DNA of 64,000 nt, from contig JAGVSM010004866.1 of assembly GCA_022494885.1 (NCBI GenBank), forward strand, positions 186,001 through 250,000, given 5' to 3'. Made by a program: the position numbers and the translations under genes. Numbering within the stretch: the first letter of the stretch is position 1; every line of letters starts with the position of its first letter. This DNA comes from Micrasema longulum (Eukaryota > Arthropoda > Insecta > Trichoptera > Brachycentridae). Below are positions 1-12,254 of the stretch, piece after piece. The notes beneath the pieces were generated by a model. That model did no database searches. It saw only the letters and a list, made by a program, of their open reading frames with translations, and was not told the DNA's origin.

Positions 1-1540
1 TTCTGTAATTTAGCCAAATGAATAATGGCTTTAATTTTCCAAGAATTTTCGATGTGATTAATCTTTTCTTTACAGCATGGTCCAATAATTAAATTCGGTT
101 CTTCAATTCGTCGGAGTGGTAAACCACGTCTAAATTAATCGCGTCGCACTTCGGTTCGTGACCAATTCTTATCCGGTATTTTTAGATCTGTCAAGACTCC
201 TGGTGGCGTCTAGACAATCGACACTACATCCTGTCGAGATCAAACCTTACTCATAATATACCTAGCGAACTATTCACTATACACTCGACATGTGGAGATC
301 TGGGTAGGTAGGCACTTCATCCACACGTGGGCACTCGCCGCCCACTCATGGGCCTTTACGCTATTAATCACCACCTAAAAAATGGATCGAAAACAAAATG
401 TCCGCCATTAGACCGCTCTATTCCGCCATGCCACCCATCGGCGGAGAATCTTCTCTAAAAATATTTTACTTCGCGTCCAATCAAAGACAGGGCAAAAGGG
501 TTTTTCAGGATTTGTCTATTTGTGGTATTTTTTTGTGAACGCAGTAACTAAATCTTCGCGTAGGTTGTAATATTTACGACCAGCGAACACTAGCGATCTT
601 TTAACCACAATTTATTTGTAAATTTTTATTTATGTTCCGCGCCTTGAGTGCAGTGACTAATTTGCTTTTCTGTGTGACAACGCTATATTCTTGTCGAACA
701 CCGAATCGAGTAATAATCTGAATAAATGTCACGTTTTTTTATGGTTGGTAAATCTGTGATATGTTTATGTGTGTGGTTGTATTGGCGCAATAACTATCCT
801 CTTGGTGGCTTCTGATTAAATATTTCGATCAAAGACTTTCGTCTGGTTTTGCGGTGATTTTTTGCCTGAAAATATTTGAAAATAAGATCATCGCGCAAAT
901 ATGATGAACACACGCTCGAAGAATTCGTGCAGCATTTAATGTGATCGGAATGCTTACGGACGGATTCGAAGTCAATATACCGATAATTATCCAATCATTT
1001 AATTTACGTCGGGAAAATTAGTGTAATTACCACAAGAGGGAGGTTATTATTACAAATCGACCGCGCTTAGTCCGCCATAGTGAGGAGAAGACGAGGTGAC
1101 GCAGAAAAGAGATTAGAGAGTTGGGGAATGCAGGAAGATGGTAAATAAAGACGTCCGTTATTCTGACTGAGTCACCTCACGAAGGTATCCAACGTGGGAA
1201 AGAATGCCATTTCTCTCTACCGAGCCTACGGGCTACAGTATCGGGAGAACAGAAAGTTGTTCACTAACTAGAAAGGTATAGTTTTGTACGAATGCGGATG
1301 TGACAATCTTATTTACTAGTTCGAATCTTCATCGGCGAGTCTAAGAAGAATACCCGGGGTTGTTGTGAGCGAGTGTTAGAAAATATACATGTACTTTTGT
1401 AAAATAATTATAGTATCGCAAGTCTAGTTTTAAGGTCAGATACAACAAAAAACGTTCAGTGAAATCGTCAAAATAGACAACAGTGGTTGCATGAAAATAG
1501 TAAAAAAATAATCATTTTTATATTTTTGACAATGACGCAA
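1..1540. other. Gene-poor AT-rich stretch
   Basis: I see no supported gene here. Short open frames have no domain signal, and codon structure decays quickly on both strands. A moderately GC-rich patch around 300-460 contains several copies of a CCGCC-type motif and might be conserved non-coding DNA, but this cannot be decided from one sequence. Confidence 0.5.
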
Positions 1541-1549
1541 TCATAACTT

Positions 1550-2035
1550 TTTCTCTAGCCACCTTCAAGAAACGCCTGAAACATTATTATACCGGGTATA
1601 TATTCCCAGAATCCTGAACTCCCTGAATTTTACTATTTATTATTAAATACATATTTTCATATTTTTTTATTTCCTTGGTTCCTCTTTCTCTCTCCTTCCA
1701 AACTCATTATCTGATTCCACATTCCTCATCATTTAATATGTATAACATAAGTAAAGTACTTTTATAAAGTTAATATGTGCCAGCCTTATCTTCCAATTAA
1801 AAAAACAGCTGTCAGTTTTAATTCATTAGGTTATTTTTATTTTATGTATGTATCTTTTGATATATATTTATGGTTTTTTAGTATAAAATTTTGAGCAACT
1901 CTTCTTTTGACCAGTTGGTTTTTTGGTTGGATGGAATGGAATGGATTGCTTTTAGCAATAAGTCCGCCAAAGTACTTATTTTTGTACTTGAAGTTTTAAA
2001 TATATAATAAAAATAAATAATAAAAAACATTGAAC
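1550..2035 (+). repeat. LINE 3' end fragment (AATAAGTCCGCC family)
   Basis: Around 1555-1590 one frame reads ATFKKRLKHYY, which resembles the last residues of many LINE reverse transcriptases (FK.RL). Further on, the block TTTTAGCAATAAGTCCGCC lies just before an A/T-rich tail with AATAAA repeats. The same block (CAAATAAGTCCGCC) precedes an AATAAAG tail at 6375-6470. Two copies of one motif at the same distance from an A-rich end suggest 3' ends of one LINE family. The family name is not certain. Confidence 0.45.
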
Positions 2036-2384
2036 TTTTTAAACTTAACTTATAACGGTGCAATTAGCTCGAAAGAATTTGGGTGTTATTAAAAAATCAT
2101 CTGTATTTTTTTCCTGCACGCTACCTACCCACATAATATGAGCCCTTTATTTTAATAGTGGCATTTTAAGTAAGTTTAGACCTTTGCGATTCAGCGTTCA
2201 ATATATGCAGAAGGCGGACTATTCAAACTTAGGTTACCCTCTAAACTTTACATAAAATCATACAACATAAAAAATATTTTGACTAATTCAACTTTCAAAA
2301 TAAACGTTCAGCGTACGAATTTTCATATTTAAGTCAAATCTGACGTATTTACCGAAGAAGTGCGAAGGGCGGTTTCCGTACAAC

Positions 2385-2544
2385 GAGTGCGAGGGGTGTA
2401 GGCGGCGCGCCGCCAGCCACAGGCGGCCGCTGCTATCCGCCCCCAGCTGCATGGCCCCGCCCACGCCGTTCACTTCATCCTCACGACCGATCCGTCACTG
2501 ATCACCAGCGCCCTGCCTTATTGCAATTACCTGACACCTGACAG
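2385..2544 (+). other. GC-rich block ending at a consensus splice donor (candidate exon)
   Basis: A GC-rich island in AT-rich surroundings ends with CAG|GTGAGT (junction at 2544/2545), a textbook 5' splice site. One frame is open from about 2400 to the donor and ends in TDPSLITSALPYCNYLTPDR, but it has no ATG near its start. A short ATG frame at about 2451 stops before the donor. It could be a 5' UTR exon, an internal coding exon, or a chance donor in a GC island. I cannot identify a protein. Confidence 0.25.
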
Positions 2545-2755
2545 GTGAGTCGCACAATGACAGAAGTCACTTTTTAAAAGACATCTGTTTGCACTTGTTT
2601 ATTTTACCAATAGTATCTATAAAATGTACTCCTTATTGTTGCTGAATTTAAAGTGTAGGTATATTAAAACTAATTTTAAAACCGCACATGAGTTTTTTTT
2701 TATTACGTGTTTCGGATTGACAGATTTTCAGTTATAATTATAAATTACTTACTTA

Positions 2756-3076
2756 CTAAACCATGTCAGCTCCCCAGTTGGAGCTTATGGTATCCACAAA
2801 ATCTCTCCTGGCGTTTCTGTTCGCGGTCAACTCTCGCGGGGCCTCCCGACTCAGGTCCGGGTCCCGCAGTTCAGACGTGAACTGCCGACGAACTGTCAGC
2901 CGAGGACGTCCAGGACCGCGAGAATCTGACGCCTCGTGAAGCGGGCGAGCGCGGTCGAGGCTCTCGGGAGGCATCCGTAATATATCATCCATATGGCTGT
3001 ACCGCCTCCGGATTATTTCTACCGCACAAGTTTGTTTTAGATAAACAGCATATAAATTGCCTTTCATCTGATACAA
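2756..3076 (-). pseudogene. LINE ORF2 C-terminal tail remnant
   Basis: An open frame of about 106 codons reads like the tail after the reverse transcriptase in several LINE families: a basic HMDD..RMPPE segment, then a GPGRPRLTVRRQF block, then a helical ANRNARRDFVD segment. The usual tryptophan in GRP+L(T)W is replaced by V, which fits decay. No catalytic RT motif is present, so this is a 5'-truncated dead copy. The clade (RTE, CR1 or similar) is unresolved. Confidence 0.55.
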
Positions 3077-3499
3077 TGAACATGAAAAAAGAAAAAATGC
3101 AACGTTGATTAATAAGTATAATACCCGAGAATATATACTTCTGAGAATTCAAAACGTGTTAACTAATTTTTATGTTAATTTAATTTGTGTGATCTTAAAA
3201 GACTTAATCATCTTCTATCAATTGAATTCAATTTATATCACGTAATGTTTTGGTGAGTAGATACCGAATAAATTCAGTTTTTACTCGTCTAAACGTTTGT
3301 AGACACGTACACGTCCCTACTCTATTTTACACCCCAAGAGTTTCAATAAGATTGCTAGATATTACGACTAAGATAGAGATCACATAGATAAAGTTTCAGC
3401 CTTTTCGCTTCATTAAAATCAATAAATATAATATTTGAAGATATGAAAATGTTCCATAGGCTGAATTGTCAATGTTACATGATGTAGAAGTGATCACTT

Positions 3500-3730
3500 A
3501 GCAAAGGTCTAATTGTCGACGTGTTTGCCTACGATTCGAGAGGTCTCCGGTTCGATTCCCGGCATCGTTGACATGTAATGTTTATTTAAAAATATGTTTT
3601 ACATTGCAATATTTCATAGTCCCTGGACAGGTACCTGAAGCTTATGACTGTTAGAAAAACGCCCCTATTTATATACCAATACAGTGCCCTATGCACCATT
3701 AGGTGCGAAAAAGATAATGACAATGATGAT
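3500..3730 (+). repeat. tRNA-derived SINE, family A
   Basis: The head has a B-box-like GGTTCGATTCCC preceded by TTTGCCTACGATTCGAGAG. The body follows (TATTTCATAGTCCCTGGAC, ACCTGAAGCTTATGACTG) and then the diagnostic 3' block GTGCCCTATGCACCATTAGG and a short GAT-rich tail. At least ten other copies or fragments of this body and tail occur on both strands of the window. It is non-coding and was probably mobilised by a LINE in trans. Confidence 0.75.
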
Positions 3731-4434
3731 GAATACAACCAATTACCTTGCTAATGCCTTTAAAATACATTGTTTTACCTTTAAAATACCGTCTAATGGT
3801 GTTACAACTCTTAGACTAAGAAAAAGAGAAAATAAATATCTTGAAATTAAAAATGTTTTGGCTTTGCAATTATTTTACTTTTTAAACTGATAGAAAAGGT
3901 ATTTAATACTTATTTGTCGACAAGATACAAAAGTTGGTCAACCCGTTCTAACCGGCGATTTGGAAGGCTATGTTATTTTATTAATTTACACCGATTCTGA
4001 ATATAAAAAAAAAATACAGTTTTTTACTGATTTTTAAATTTTTTATTGAACCATAAAGTTCGATATTAAGTATTTTCAGAGCGTTTTTCAAGACAAAAAA
4101 AATAAGACAGATTTTCATTATTTTCAAAAATTGAAGCGTACAGTTTATGCTTTTTCCCAAAACAAACCATACTTGAAATACTGTTGTTGATAAGAACGGT
4201 AGTAGTATTTTGTTTATTAAAATACACATAATTCTTTCTTAAAAAAATATCTATCCCTTCTTAAAAATTTATCAAAGGCCAAAGAATTTATTTATATTAA
4301 AACAAAAAAAAACACGTTTGTTTTAAAACATTATTAAGATAAGTACATCTACTTTAAAAAATGACAAGACTTATAGTTTGCTAAGCGTGATATTACGTAA
4401 TTATATCCAAAATATTTATATTTAAAAAGGGGTG

Positions 4435-4500
4435 TGACGGTTGTGGTCCCGCGGAAGTATCTCAACGAGTCACGAACCCTGCTCCACCACAATTTTATTG
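4435..4500 (+). repeat. Degenerate SINE family B head
   Basis: TTGTGGTCCCGCGGAAGTAT resembles the start of the tRNA-like head seen better at 39285 and, inverted, at 12360-12440 and 28660-28735 (TGTGGTCCTGTGGCTAGTG). The B-box part is badly decayed, so this is a weak call. Confidence 0.3.
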
Positions 4501-4854
4501 CTATTTTATAAAACGGTTATTTACGTATTATTTAAAATTCCACACAAAATTGACTTTGTCACAATATTTTTTTTCCAAAAAAATAAATATGAGAGTTTTA
4601 ATTTTTTTAGTAGTTTTTATTATTTACTTGCGCAATAAGCAAACATTTCAATATTAGGTCAATTTTCTACAAGTTTTAACGTGTAACTAAGTACTATAAT
4701 TGAACTAATTTTGAGAGTGACACTTGTTGAAATGGCATAATTTAAATAATCAGAAATTATATCAACACTTTCACTCCAAAACACAAGAACGATAGTTTTG
4801 TAAAATGCACTTAAAAAGTTAGTACTCGCTTTTCGCGGTTCATTTCAATTTCCC

Positions 4855-5010
4855 GATTTTCCGCTCCCGAATAGGCGGTAATGCAGGAGGTTTCCGGTCG
4901 GCGGGGACTTCACTAGTGAGGAGACGGAAGTTCCGGCGGCGCCTCACGTCCGGTCCGCCCCCGTCCCGCATCCGCCCCGCCCTATCCCCGCCCCCGCCCG
5001 GAGACAATAA
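4855..5010. other. GC-rich island with CCGCCCC runs
   Basis: This island is rich in CpG and in repeated CCCCGCCC-like boxes, inside sequence that is otherwise mostly A/T. No open frame with protein character crosses it. It might be a regulatory or conserved non-coding element. The same kind of composition recurs near 2.4, 6.7, 10.55, 12.95, 18.85 and 20.2 kb. Confidence 0.4.
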
Positions 5011-5374
5011 TTTTTGGACCTACTCCGGGAAAGAAAATCTGACAAGTTGAACTTGCATAGCTAATTTTCTGATCGTGTTCTATTTACTTTAATTTCACAA
5101 GAATACCGATTTTTTTCAGACGTTCATGATTCAAACTAATTGTTAATAAACTTTGTAAACGGTCCAAAAAAACTTGTAATTTTCATTTGGTTTTTAACGC
5201 GTTTTTCTTCTATATAAAAGCGGATAATTCCGCTTCATAAACAAATGTTTTTCAATACCACTAAATCAAACCATATTTTTGCCATTTCGTTTACCTGCAA
5301 AAATTCATCTTCAACGTATTAGTCATCAATAATTATTAATCATGACTCGTTTAAAAGTTCATAATTTTCCTATC

Positions 5375-5520
5375 CACACCCATTGGTGCGTAGGGCACCG
5401 CATTAGGACTCCAATCGCATCGTATCTAGATTATTTTTGTTACTTGGAAGTTAAGGTGATCAGCCTTGAAGCTTGAAGGACCAGTCGAGGGATAATGAAA
5501 TATTTCAGTGTCAAATTACC
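5375..5520 (-). repeat. SINE family A fragment
   Basis: On the minus strand it shows the family's 3' block (GTGCCCTACGCACCAATGGG) preceded by the body segment with TGGTCCTTCAAGCTTCAAGG. The tRNA-like head is missing. It is an old, truncated copy. Confidence 0.6.
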
Positions 5521-5524
5521 TCTT

Positions 5525-6340
5525 TTTATTTATTATAGAAATAAAAGACGACCTCTTTTTAAATCTGAATGATACGATTAAATTATTCTATGAAAATTCA
5601 ACGTTTTCAGCATAATAAATTACGATTTAGAAGACAATGTGTTTACTTATTATGTTATATATATTCAATTTTGAAATATGGTATTATTTTGGGGTAACTC
5701 TTTGTAGAGTTGTTGTTTTAAGTATGTACAGGATGATTTTAAAATTAAAAAAAGATGTGTTAGGAAAATGGTAAATGCCGATTACCTGGCAACATGTAGG
5801 CCAATTTTATTAGATTAAATTTATAAACAGTGACGGACATTTATGTAGTGGAACTTAGTCTTATTGTCAAATCAAAACCGTAATATTTTAGTATACAAGA
5901 AAAGAGTCACTTTTATAACACCAGGAATAAAAGTAAATTAAAAATTCCATTGACGAAACAATCATTTATACAAAAAGGGCTCATATGCATGGCAGTCAAG
6001 ATTTATAATAAGCTTCGCAAGAATTTTCAACAAATTAACTGTATTAAAAAACATTCAAGAGTGGTAAAATTGTTTCTAATATTTAAATATTTTTAAAGTA
6101 TAAATGAACATTTGGAAGATGCGATTGAATGAATTAAAATGTATTCAATACAAATAACGTAAGCAATAGACACCAGAACTTATATAATATTGTTTAGTTT
6201 TTATTTAAGTTTGTATTATCTTTACTTTTTATTTATTTACTTTATTATTAATTGTTTCTTTTTACTATTTATTTATTTCCTCCAATATTTCGTTTTTTTA
6301 ATTCATATATTTTGTTGTTACTTTTGCATTACTGTGTTTT
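5525..6340. other. AT-rich spacer, nothing recognised
   Basis: I see no gene, no tandem array and no recognisable transposon end in this stretch. Confidence 0.5.
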
Positions 6341-6344
6341 TTAA

Positions 6345-6480
6345 ATATTTTTTTGAATGGCTATAAGTGGCAAATAAGTCCGCCATTTAACCGTGTATAC
6401 CTTTGTTTTTATTTAAGATTTCTTTTTTGTATTTATCCATTGTATATATTATGGTTAATAAAGATTTTTTATTATTATTA
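6345..6480 (+). repeat. LINE 3' end fragment (AATAAGTCCGCC family)
   Basis: The block GGCAAATAAGTCCGCCATTT is followed by a T-rich stretch, GTATATATTATGGTTAATAA and a run of AGATTTTTTATTATTATT. It shares the core with 1950-1975. Only the 3' untranslated end remains. Confidence 0.45.
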
Positions 6481-6639
6481 CCAATAAATTATAGTTTATT
6501 ACCAAACCTAATTGTTTATTGATAATAATCAACATCCTTTTTTAATGCTGAACGTTTCAGCTTCAAGTATTTTGAATTTAATAACAATAATAATAACTCA
6601 GTCAATCAAAGGGCCACCTAATCCAGCATACTTTATACT

Positions 6640-6770
6640 CCGGAGGCGGGGGTGTAGTTTAGGGGCGCAGAATTACCATTTTATTGGTTCCAAGAGATCA
6701 GCGGTAAGCCCGCCCGCGCCCGCGCCCGCGCCCCCGTCCGCAGCACGACACCGCGGAATGATATTCAAGT
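6640..6770. other. GC-rich island with CCCGCG simple repeat
   Basis: A run of CCCGCG units (about 6710-6740) lies inside a short GC-rich block. Alanine/proline or glycine-rich translations of it on both strands are simply products of the simple repeat and are not evidence of a protein. Confidence 0.45.
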
Positions 6771-6954
6771 TGCAAAGCGCCAACTTACTGCAAATGTACC
6801 CATCTGCTGGTGTGGTGTTGTCGAAGTTGGAGTAATATTTTGGCTCGTAATGGCAAGTTATGTTAATAATCACAAATCAGTTACAACGATCAATAGTGTC
6901 GCAGACTCATTGATCAGATCGGTCCGAGGTTCGACCTCGACTATACCAGCTACG

Positions 6955-7105
6955 TGCTAGTCAATTCGGCACTTCGGGCCTCATTTAATCAGCCCTAAGG
7001 GCCTTAATAAATTTGCCTTCTCGGCCTTAATGAATCTGTTCCTATCCTTATTTAATCGGACATAATGCCTCAGCTGATCGGCTCTTCGAGCCTCAATTAA
7101 TTAAT
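6955..7105. repeat. Degenerate ~22-23 bp tandem repeat (CTTCGGGCCTCA unit)
   Basis: About six diverged units each contain a CGGGCCTCA- or AGGGCCTTA-like core, then an AATTAAT-like segment and (A/C)GCC. A second cluster of the same unit occurs at 43845-43915. The alternation of GGCC cores and TTAAT spacers is regular. It is not coding. Confidence 0.55.
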
Positions 7106-7109
7106 ATCT

Positions 7110-8780
7110 CTAAAATGAAAGCTAATATTCTTCCAAGAATTCGTACAAAAAATGGACCTTTTAAATACATGTCACCATTGTGTAATAACGACAGGGCCTG
7201 CTGAATAGAAGAATAATTATATAGATTTATCCATTTTTTATTCACCTGCTTATTTGAAATACGGCTAACGGGATTTTTCACCCTAGGCGATTGTGATTGA
7301 TTGGTAAATAAAAAAAATTTATGATTTTACAAAAATGAAGTACACGCGAGTAAATTCTTGCAATATAAAATATAAACCAGTTATATTGTATTTCTTTAAA
7401 CGATATTGTAGCAAAAATTTATATCATCCGGTTTATTTTTTTCTTTATAACATCAAAACTAATTCATACGCAATTAAAACTCGTTTATTGTTGGGTTTTT
7501 GATCTGGCTGAACTAATCGATAGTTAATTATTTTTCTGAAGCCCTATACCATCTCCAGCTCATTGTCGTACACAGTTGACAGACGGTCCTCCTGCTGGAG
7601 TCTGATCTGTGATTAATTCAATCTTTTTCTCGCCCTACTACGGATTCCTCCAGATATGTAGAGGAAGTCGGGGAAATATGACAAAAAAAAGAATTGGGGT
7701 ATTTCGTACGTGGAAAAGGGAATAGGAGTAAATAATAATATCAGAGAAAAGTTTGTTATTACTTACTTAAAGTTGAAATAAATGGAAAAACTCTATTATA
7801 ATTGAAGAAAGAAAAACACAGTCACCAGTGGGGTATTACCGCCACACCTAAAAATAAAGGCGTGCACTTCTCAAAAAAATTTATTGCACACACACAACTA
7901 ATTTTTTCTCATTTTCTTGTCCTAAATAGTACTGGCAACCGAGAGGAATCTTTTCCAAATTTTTTTTATTTTTTATTTTGAATCTTGAAATAATAACAAT
8001 GTTAATATATTTAATTTTTAATACATTTAACTAAAGTACATTAATGCCGCAATTGAGTGCGTTTAGACACGTTGAAACGTCTAGAGATCTTCCGAATAGA
8101 GCCTTTTTTCTGCATAATATCTTCTACAGCACTCTGCGGAGCTTACATCGTCTATTGTGCTCGAAGACGTTTTGTTTTGTACAGTGGAGGCATTCTAAAA
8201 TAAGAAAAAGCACGTTACTAACTACGCGCAAAATCTTTGGGAGAAAATATGCCGCGTATGGCATAAATCTACATTCTAAACGTCAAAACAAGACGCATCC
8301 AACATGACATCACAAACAGAGTTGCGAGTCATGGGCCTAATTATCCAAATTCATTCTGAATAATACATCTACAGCTGCTATTTTTGACACCGTGACTTTC
8401 ACAAAAATAGTTTCAAGAAACATTCAGTCAATATATTTTAAGGCTTTTGGGTTTTCAGTTGAAACCTAATTACACTTTGCCATGCAGTCCATCGGTGTTT
8501 AATGAATGGGCGCTCTTGCAGCGTCATCCATCCATAAACTAACGATTTTTTGCGAGATTTATAGCAGTGTGGCATATTATCAAACGCGGCATATTACCCA
8601 AGTTACTCTACAAGTACCTATATTATTTATGGCTTTTAGACGGGGTTACTTAAACAGGAGAAGAAAAAAATATTTTTAGTTATCTTTTATACAAATAACT
8701 TCATATCACGTAGCACGTTCTGCTACGACGTGCTATTAACATTTTTTCAATCAAGTATTCCCCGCATGAGATGTATCAAT
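7110..8780. other. Gene-poor spacer
   Basis: No supported coding region is visible. The stretch 8044-8310 has more balanced composition and an 87-codon open frame, but the translation has no recognisable domain, no signal peptide and no splice context, so I do not call a gene. Confidence 0.45.
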
Positions 8781-8791
8781 TAAATCCTAAC

Positions 8792-9001
8792 ACAAATTTA
8801 CGGGGTCCTAACTGGAAGCTCTATCGTCCCTAATTCCACCTCAATCCCAAGAAAAAGTTCCTTTCCAGCAGGGTGGTTTCAGACTGGATTAAATTGCCAA
8901 GCCTAGTTGTCTATCCCATTTCAGTCGACCGCTTCAAAAACCATTTGGATGCTTTTTTGAAGGATGAAAAACGCAAACAAAAAACTGTACACGAGATATA
9001 G
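8792..9001 (+). pseudogene. CR1/Jockey-type LINE ORF2 C-terminal remnant
   Basis: The frame reads WKLYRP, one TAA stop, then KKKFLSSRVVSDWIKLPSLV, then YPISVDRFKNHLDAFLKDEK and a TAG stop. The pattern R-V-x-x-x-W-x-x-L-P-x-x-V-V followed by S-V-x-x-F-K-x-x-L-D is the standard end of CR1- and Jockey-group reverse transcriptases. Everything upstream, including the catalytic domain, is gone, and the internal stop confirms it is dead. Confidence 0.75.
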
Positions 9002-9289
9002 GCGCTTCATCGAATCTCTTCTATATCTGCCTATAACGAATATTTTATACTATCTAAAACATTACCATCAATGTAACATGTTTTTCAACTGAAACCATCA
9101 ATCTCCCTATTTCATTCCTGCCTCCTGCCAAATTCGATTTTGTTTCATCTCTTCATCACGTCTTTAATATTGCCTTTTTTATCTCTCTCATATAATGTTT
9201 TTATAATATATATTTATTTATTTATTCATAAAAAGATATGTATATTTTTATTTTTTTAAATAACGTAGGTATCCCAAACTCCATGAAGC

Positions 9290-9360
9290 CAAGAGCCCTA
9301 TGTGAGAATATGTAGTCTTTGTTAATGCCCACTGAGCGTATATAAATAAATAAATAATAT
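9290..9360 (+). repeat. LINE 3' terminus with hairpin and TAAA tail
   Basis: The short inverted repeat GCCCACTGAGC (9327-9337) is followed by GTATATAAATAAATAAATAA. The same arrangement occurs at 59577-59605 (plus) and 18187-18224 (minus), so these are 3' ends of one retroposon family. Confidence 0.55.
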
Positions 9361-9524
9361 TCACAAGTAAAAGCATTGCAACGTGTATTTAACTGGCATT
9401 TTCTCAATTAACATTTGTCCGTGTCCGGGCGGATGGCGAATACAATGCTGCGTGTGAAATAGAGCCAGAATACTGGACGAGTACTTTCTACTCAACCGCT
9501 CTCGAGTAAAAATCCTGCCTAAGG

Positions 9525-9765
9525 AAATAAGCATAGATGAATGGTAAGTGCGTTCGCCTTACAGGCATGAAGTCTCGGGTTCAATTTCTGGAAGAGTCGG
9601 CACAAAACATATTGATTTAAAAGGTGGTCTCCGGACTGGCGCCTATGTAAGACTGATTAAATTACCTTCGTGTAACAGATGATCGAGATACGCCACATTT
9701 GGTTTACTAATGAAGTGCCCTATGCACCATTTGGTGCGGGTAAGGGTATGGATGATGAATTAACA
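9525..9765 (+). repeat. SINE family A, full-length copy
   Basis: The tRNA-like head contains GTGCGTTCGCCTTACAGGCA and a B box CGGGTTCAATTTC. The body has GATGATCGAGATACGCC and the 3' block is GTGCCCTATGCACCATTTGG, ending in GGATGATGAA. It is diverged from the other copies and inserted in the plus orientation. Confidence 0.7.
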
Positions 9766-9769
9766 TTTT

Positions 9770-11795
9770 GTTTATTTGTTTAATTAACTATGAGCTTATT
9801 CAAACAATTATAATATTACAGTATGTTTCAGGTAACACTAGTCTCACTGTCGCTTCTGTCATTTCTCGTTAGTCATATTTTTTTCCACAATTTTCAAAGG
9901 CCAAAACAATAAACGATATTTATAAATGTAATAGCATACCATAATTACGGATACAAGATATGAGAATTTCAAAATAAATAAAAATATAGGAACAAATAAA
10001 TCACTTGGGCGTTGAATTTTATTGCTTTTTGTCAACTTTTTTTATTCTGGCTGTTTTGACTATTTGTTCAAATATACGTACACAAAATTTATTATTTATT
10101 TACTCCCTTATCCACTGAAATCGAAAAGCGATGAGTTTATTATTTAATTATTCCTATGTGCGTGTCTATTTTTTTTCTGCTAGTGTTAGTAGTCGGCATT
10201 GCCTACCAAGAAAAGTTCGTTTTTTAGTTTGACAGCTGGCTTCTAGCTGGTTCGTTTGTTTTGGAGCCAATTCCTGTCGTCCTTGGAAATAACATAAGTT
10301 TTACCAAAATTAAACGAATTTAATTTAACGAACCATAGTTCGTTATATAAAAATACCAACATACACATTGGGTACATTTTTTTTTATATATTTACAGAAT
10401 TCAAATAATTTTTATTTTTAAGGTTCTGTGTCGCTCTAGTTTGATCTCTACAGAGGTGATTAATTATTATTCAGTACTTAGGAGAGTAATGCATTTAGGT
10501 AGGAACGCCTCATCAGTAAAACAATATGACGGCGTCCCGCTGGCGCTGTGAGGTGGTGAACTTCGGGCGGGATCGGCTCCCCTCGGGTCCCACCCCTCGG
10601 GAAGGCAAATTGACCTCATTACTGGGGGTGAAGTATTCTAAGTTAGATTAAAGAGTGTTAAGAAACAATTACGATGTCCCGCCTTCCATGGTTGATAGAG
10701 GGATTGTCGTGAATACGCATCCATCACATTTTTAAATCTTAATGAATACTGAAATAGTTATATCGCGTATACTTTCAAAATAAATTTCCGTTATATTTCT
10801 TTACTAAATAAAACAAGTACAAACATACGAGTAGTAATACTTTTAAAAAATAAACAACAACACGATATTTAAAAAAAAGACATGTATATACCAAAAAAGG
10901 CATGCTGCAATTCAAAATCAAAAGAAAAACTAAGAGTAATAAAAAAGAAAAAAATATGGATATAATGTAACATTAATTAGTTAGATATAAAAATATGCAT
11001 TGAAAAAAAACAGTAGGTATATAAAGTAGTTTTTTAACATCTTAGAATTGAAAAGCAAATGGTTTTTTTTAATACAAACAAAATGGAATTAACAAATTCA
11101 AAATAAAAATAAAATAACAGTAAGTGTATAAGATAATAAAATATATGGTTCTCATATTATTATCTTATAATGTATTATTTTTAGGTGTACCTAAAAAAAC
11201 AGAGAAAAAAATTGCAAGAAAAATAAAGTTTTATTTCGACTTTAATAAATAATTAGCTTTAAGCAACGTATTTAAAACACCCTAAAATACATTACATTTG
11301 TATTTAAATCAATATTCTTTTTTTTACTTTTATGATTAAACGATATGTTTGCTTGTAATTATACACATTAGATTTATACGGCTTTTTGTGAAAACCAAAT
11401 GCCGCTTCTATAACGCCTGCATAACAAAATGCACGCGAATTTTGGCACCCAAGCGGCTTGCGGCACCTCATTATGGCCCAAATCTGTAAACTCTCGAATT
11501 TTAAAAACTGTTATTTTAGAAGAATTTCAAGTGGGTGGTGGTTTAATTTTGACAGGAATGTAGAACAAACGGACGCAGCAACCTCCGCTGACATCAAACG
11601 AAGACCATTTGGTTAGCTTAGTCGTGAGTCGTGACTTTCTTAGAGCTGTTTTTTTTTAAATTATAAAATTAAATCTCTTTGAGTGGATTCAATGACGGGT
11701 CATAAGCCCTGTAAATGCATAGACTGCTATATTTCCGTCTCTGAAGAGTTCTCCGTCTCCTTTGTAATTGTATTCTCCTTAGAGTAGATATCTAC
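9770..11795. other. Long AT-rich non-coding stretch with one GC block
   Basis: No supported gene. A GC-rich block lies at about 10525-10615 (TCGGGTCCCACCCCTCGGGA). The part from 10780 to 11340 is very A/T-rich with many short homopolymers. Confidence 0.45.
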
Positions 11796-11798
11796 ATT

Positions 11799-12060
11799 AA
11801 AATTGTGGTTATCACCATATGTGGTAATTATTGTCATATGTGATACGTAATTATGGTTATATGCGACAATTTTGTGTAATTATGGTTATTTGTGACAATG
11901 ACGTGTAATTATGATCATCTGTGGTTATAATGTGTAATTATTGTCACCTGTGATAAATATGTTTAATTGTGGTTATCTGTGATAATAATGAGTAACTATG
12001 GTTATCTGTGATAAAAATGTGTAATTACGGTTATCTGTGTGAATTATGGTAATTTTTTAT
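11799..12060 (+). repeat. 29-bp tandem array
   Basis: About eight to nine diverged units carry the core TAATTATGGTTATCTGTGAT followed by A(A/T)AATGTG. Spacing is close to 29 bp in the centre and less regular at the edges. It is a local minisatellite and not coding. Confidence 0.75.
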
Positions 12061-12104
12061 AAGTTTGTCATTGTGATATTTATGTGTAATAGTCTGAGAC
12101 GTAG

Positions 12105-12152
12105 AGAGTGCAATACTCTGATTGCAATACTCTGAGAGTGCAATACTCTGAT
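12105..12152 (+). repeat. GCAATACTCTGA short tandem repeat
   Basis: Three copies of the 12-mer GCAATACTCTGA follow directly on the 29-bp array, separated by TT or GAGT. Confidence 0.7.
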
Positions 12153-12254
12153 TTCCACATGTGATTATAATTATAAAGGTTTTTTGATAATGAAAAGAAA
12201 AATTTCATCATACTTAAATAAATAATAATAAATTTCATCATATCTTATTTTTTT

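Noticed and set aside
6673..6873. Alanine/glycine-rich small protein
   Set aside because: The residues come from a CCCGCG simple repeat read on either strand. No flanking coding signal.
8044..8307. 87-codon ORF with balanced composition
   Set aside because: No homology, motif, signal peptide or splice context could be seen.
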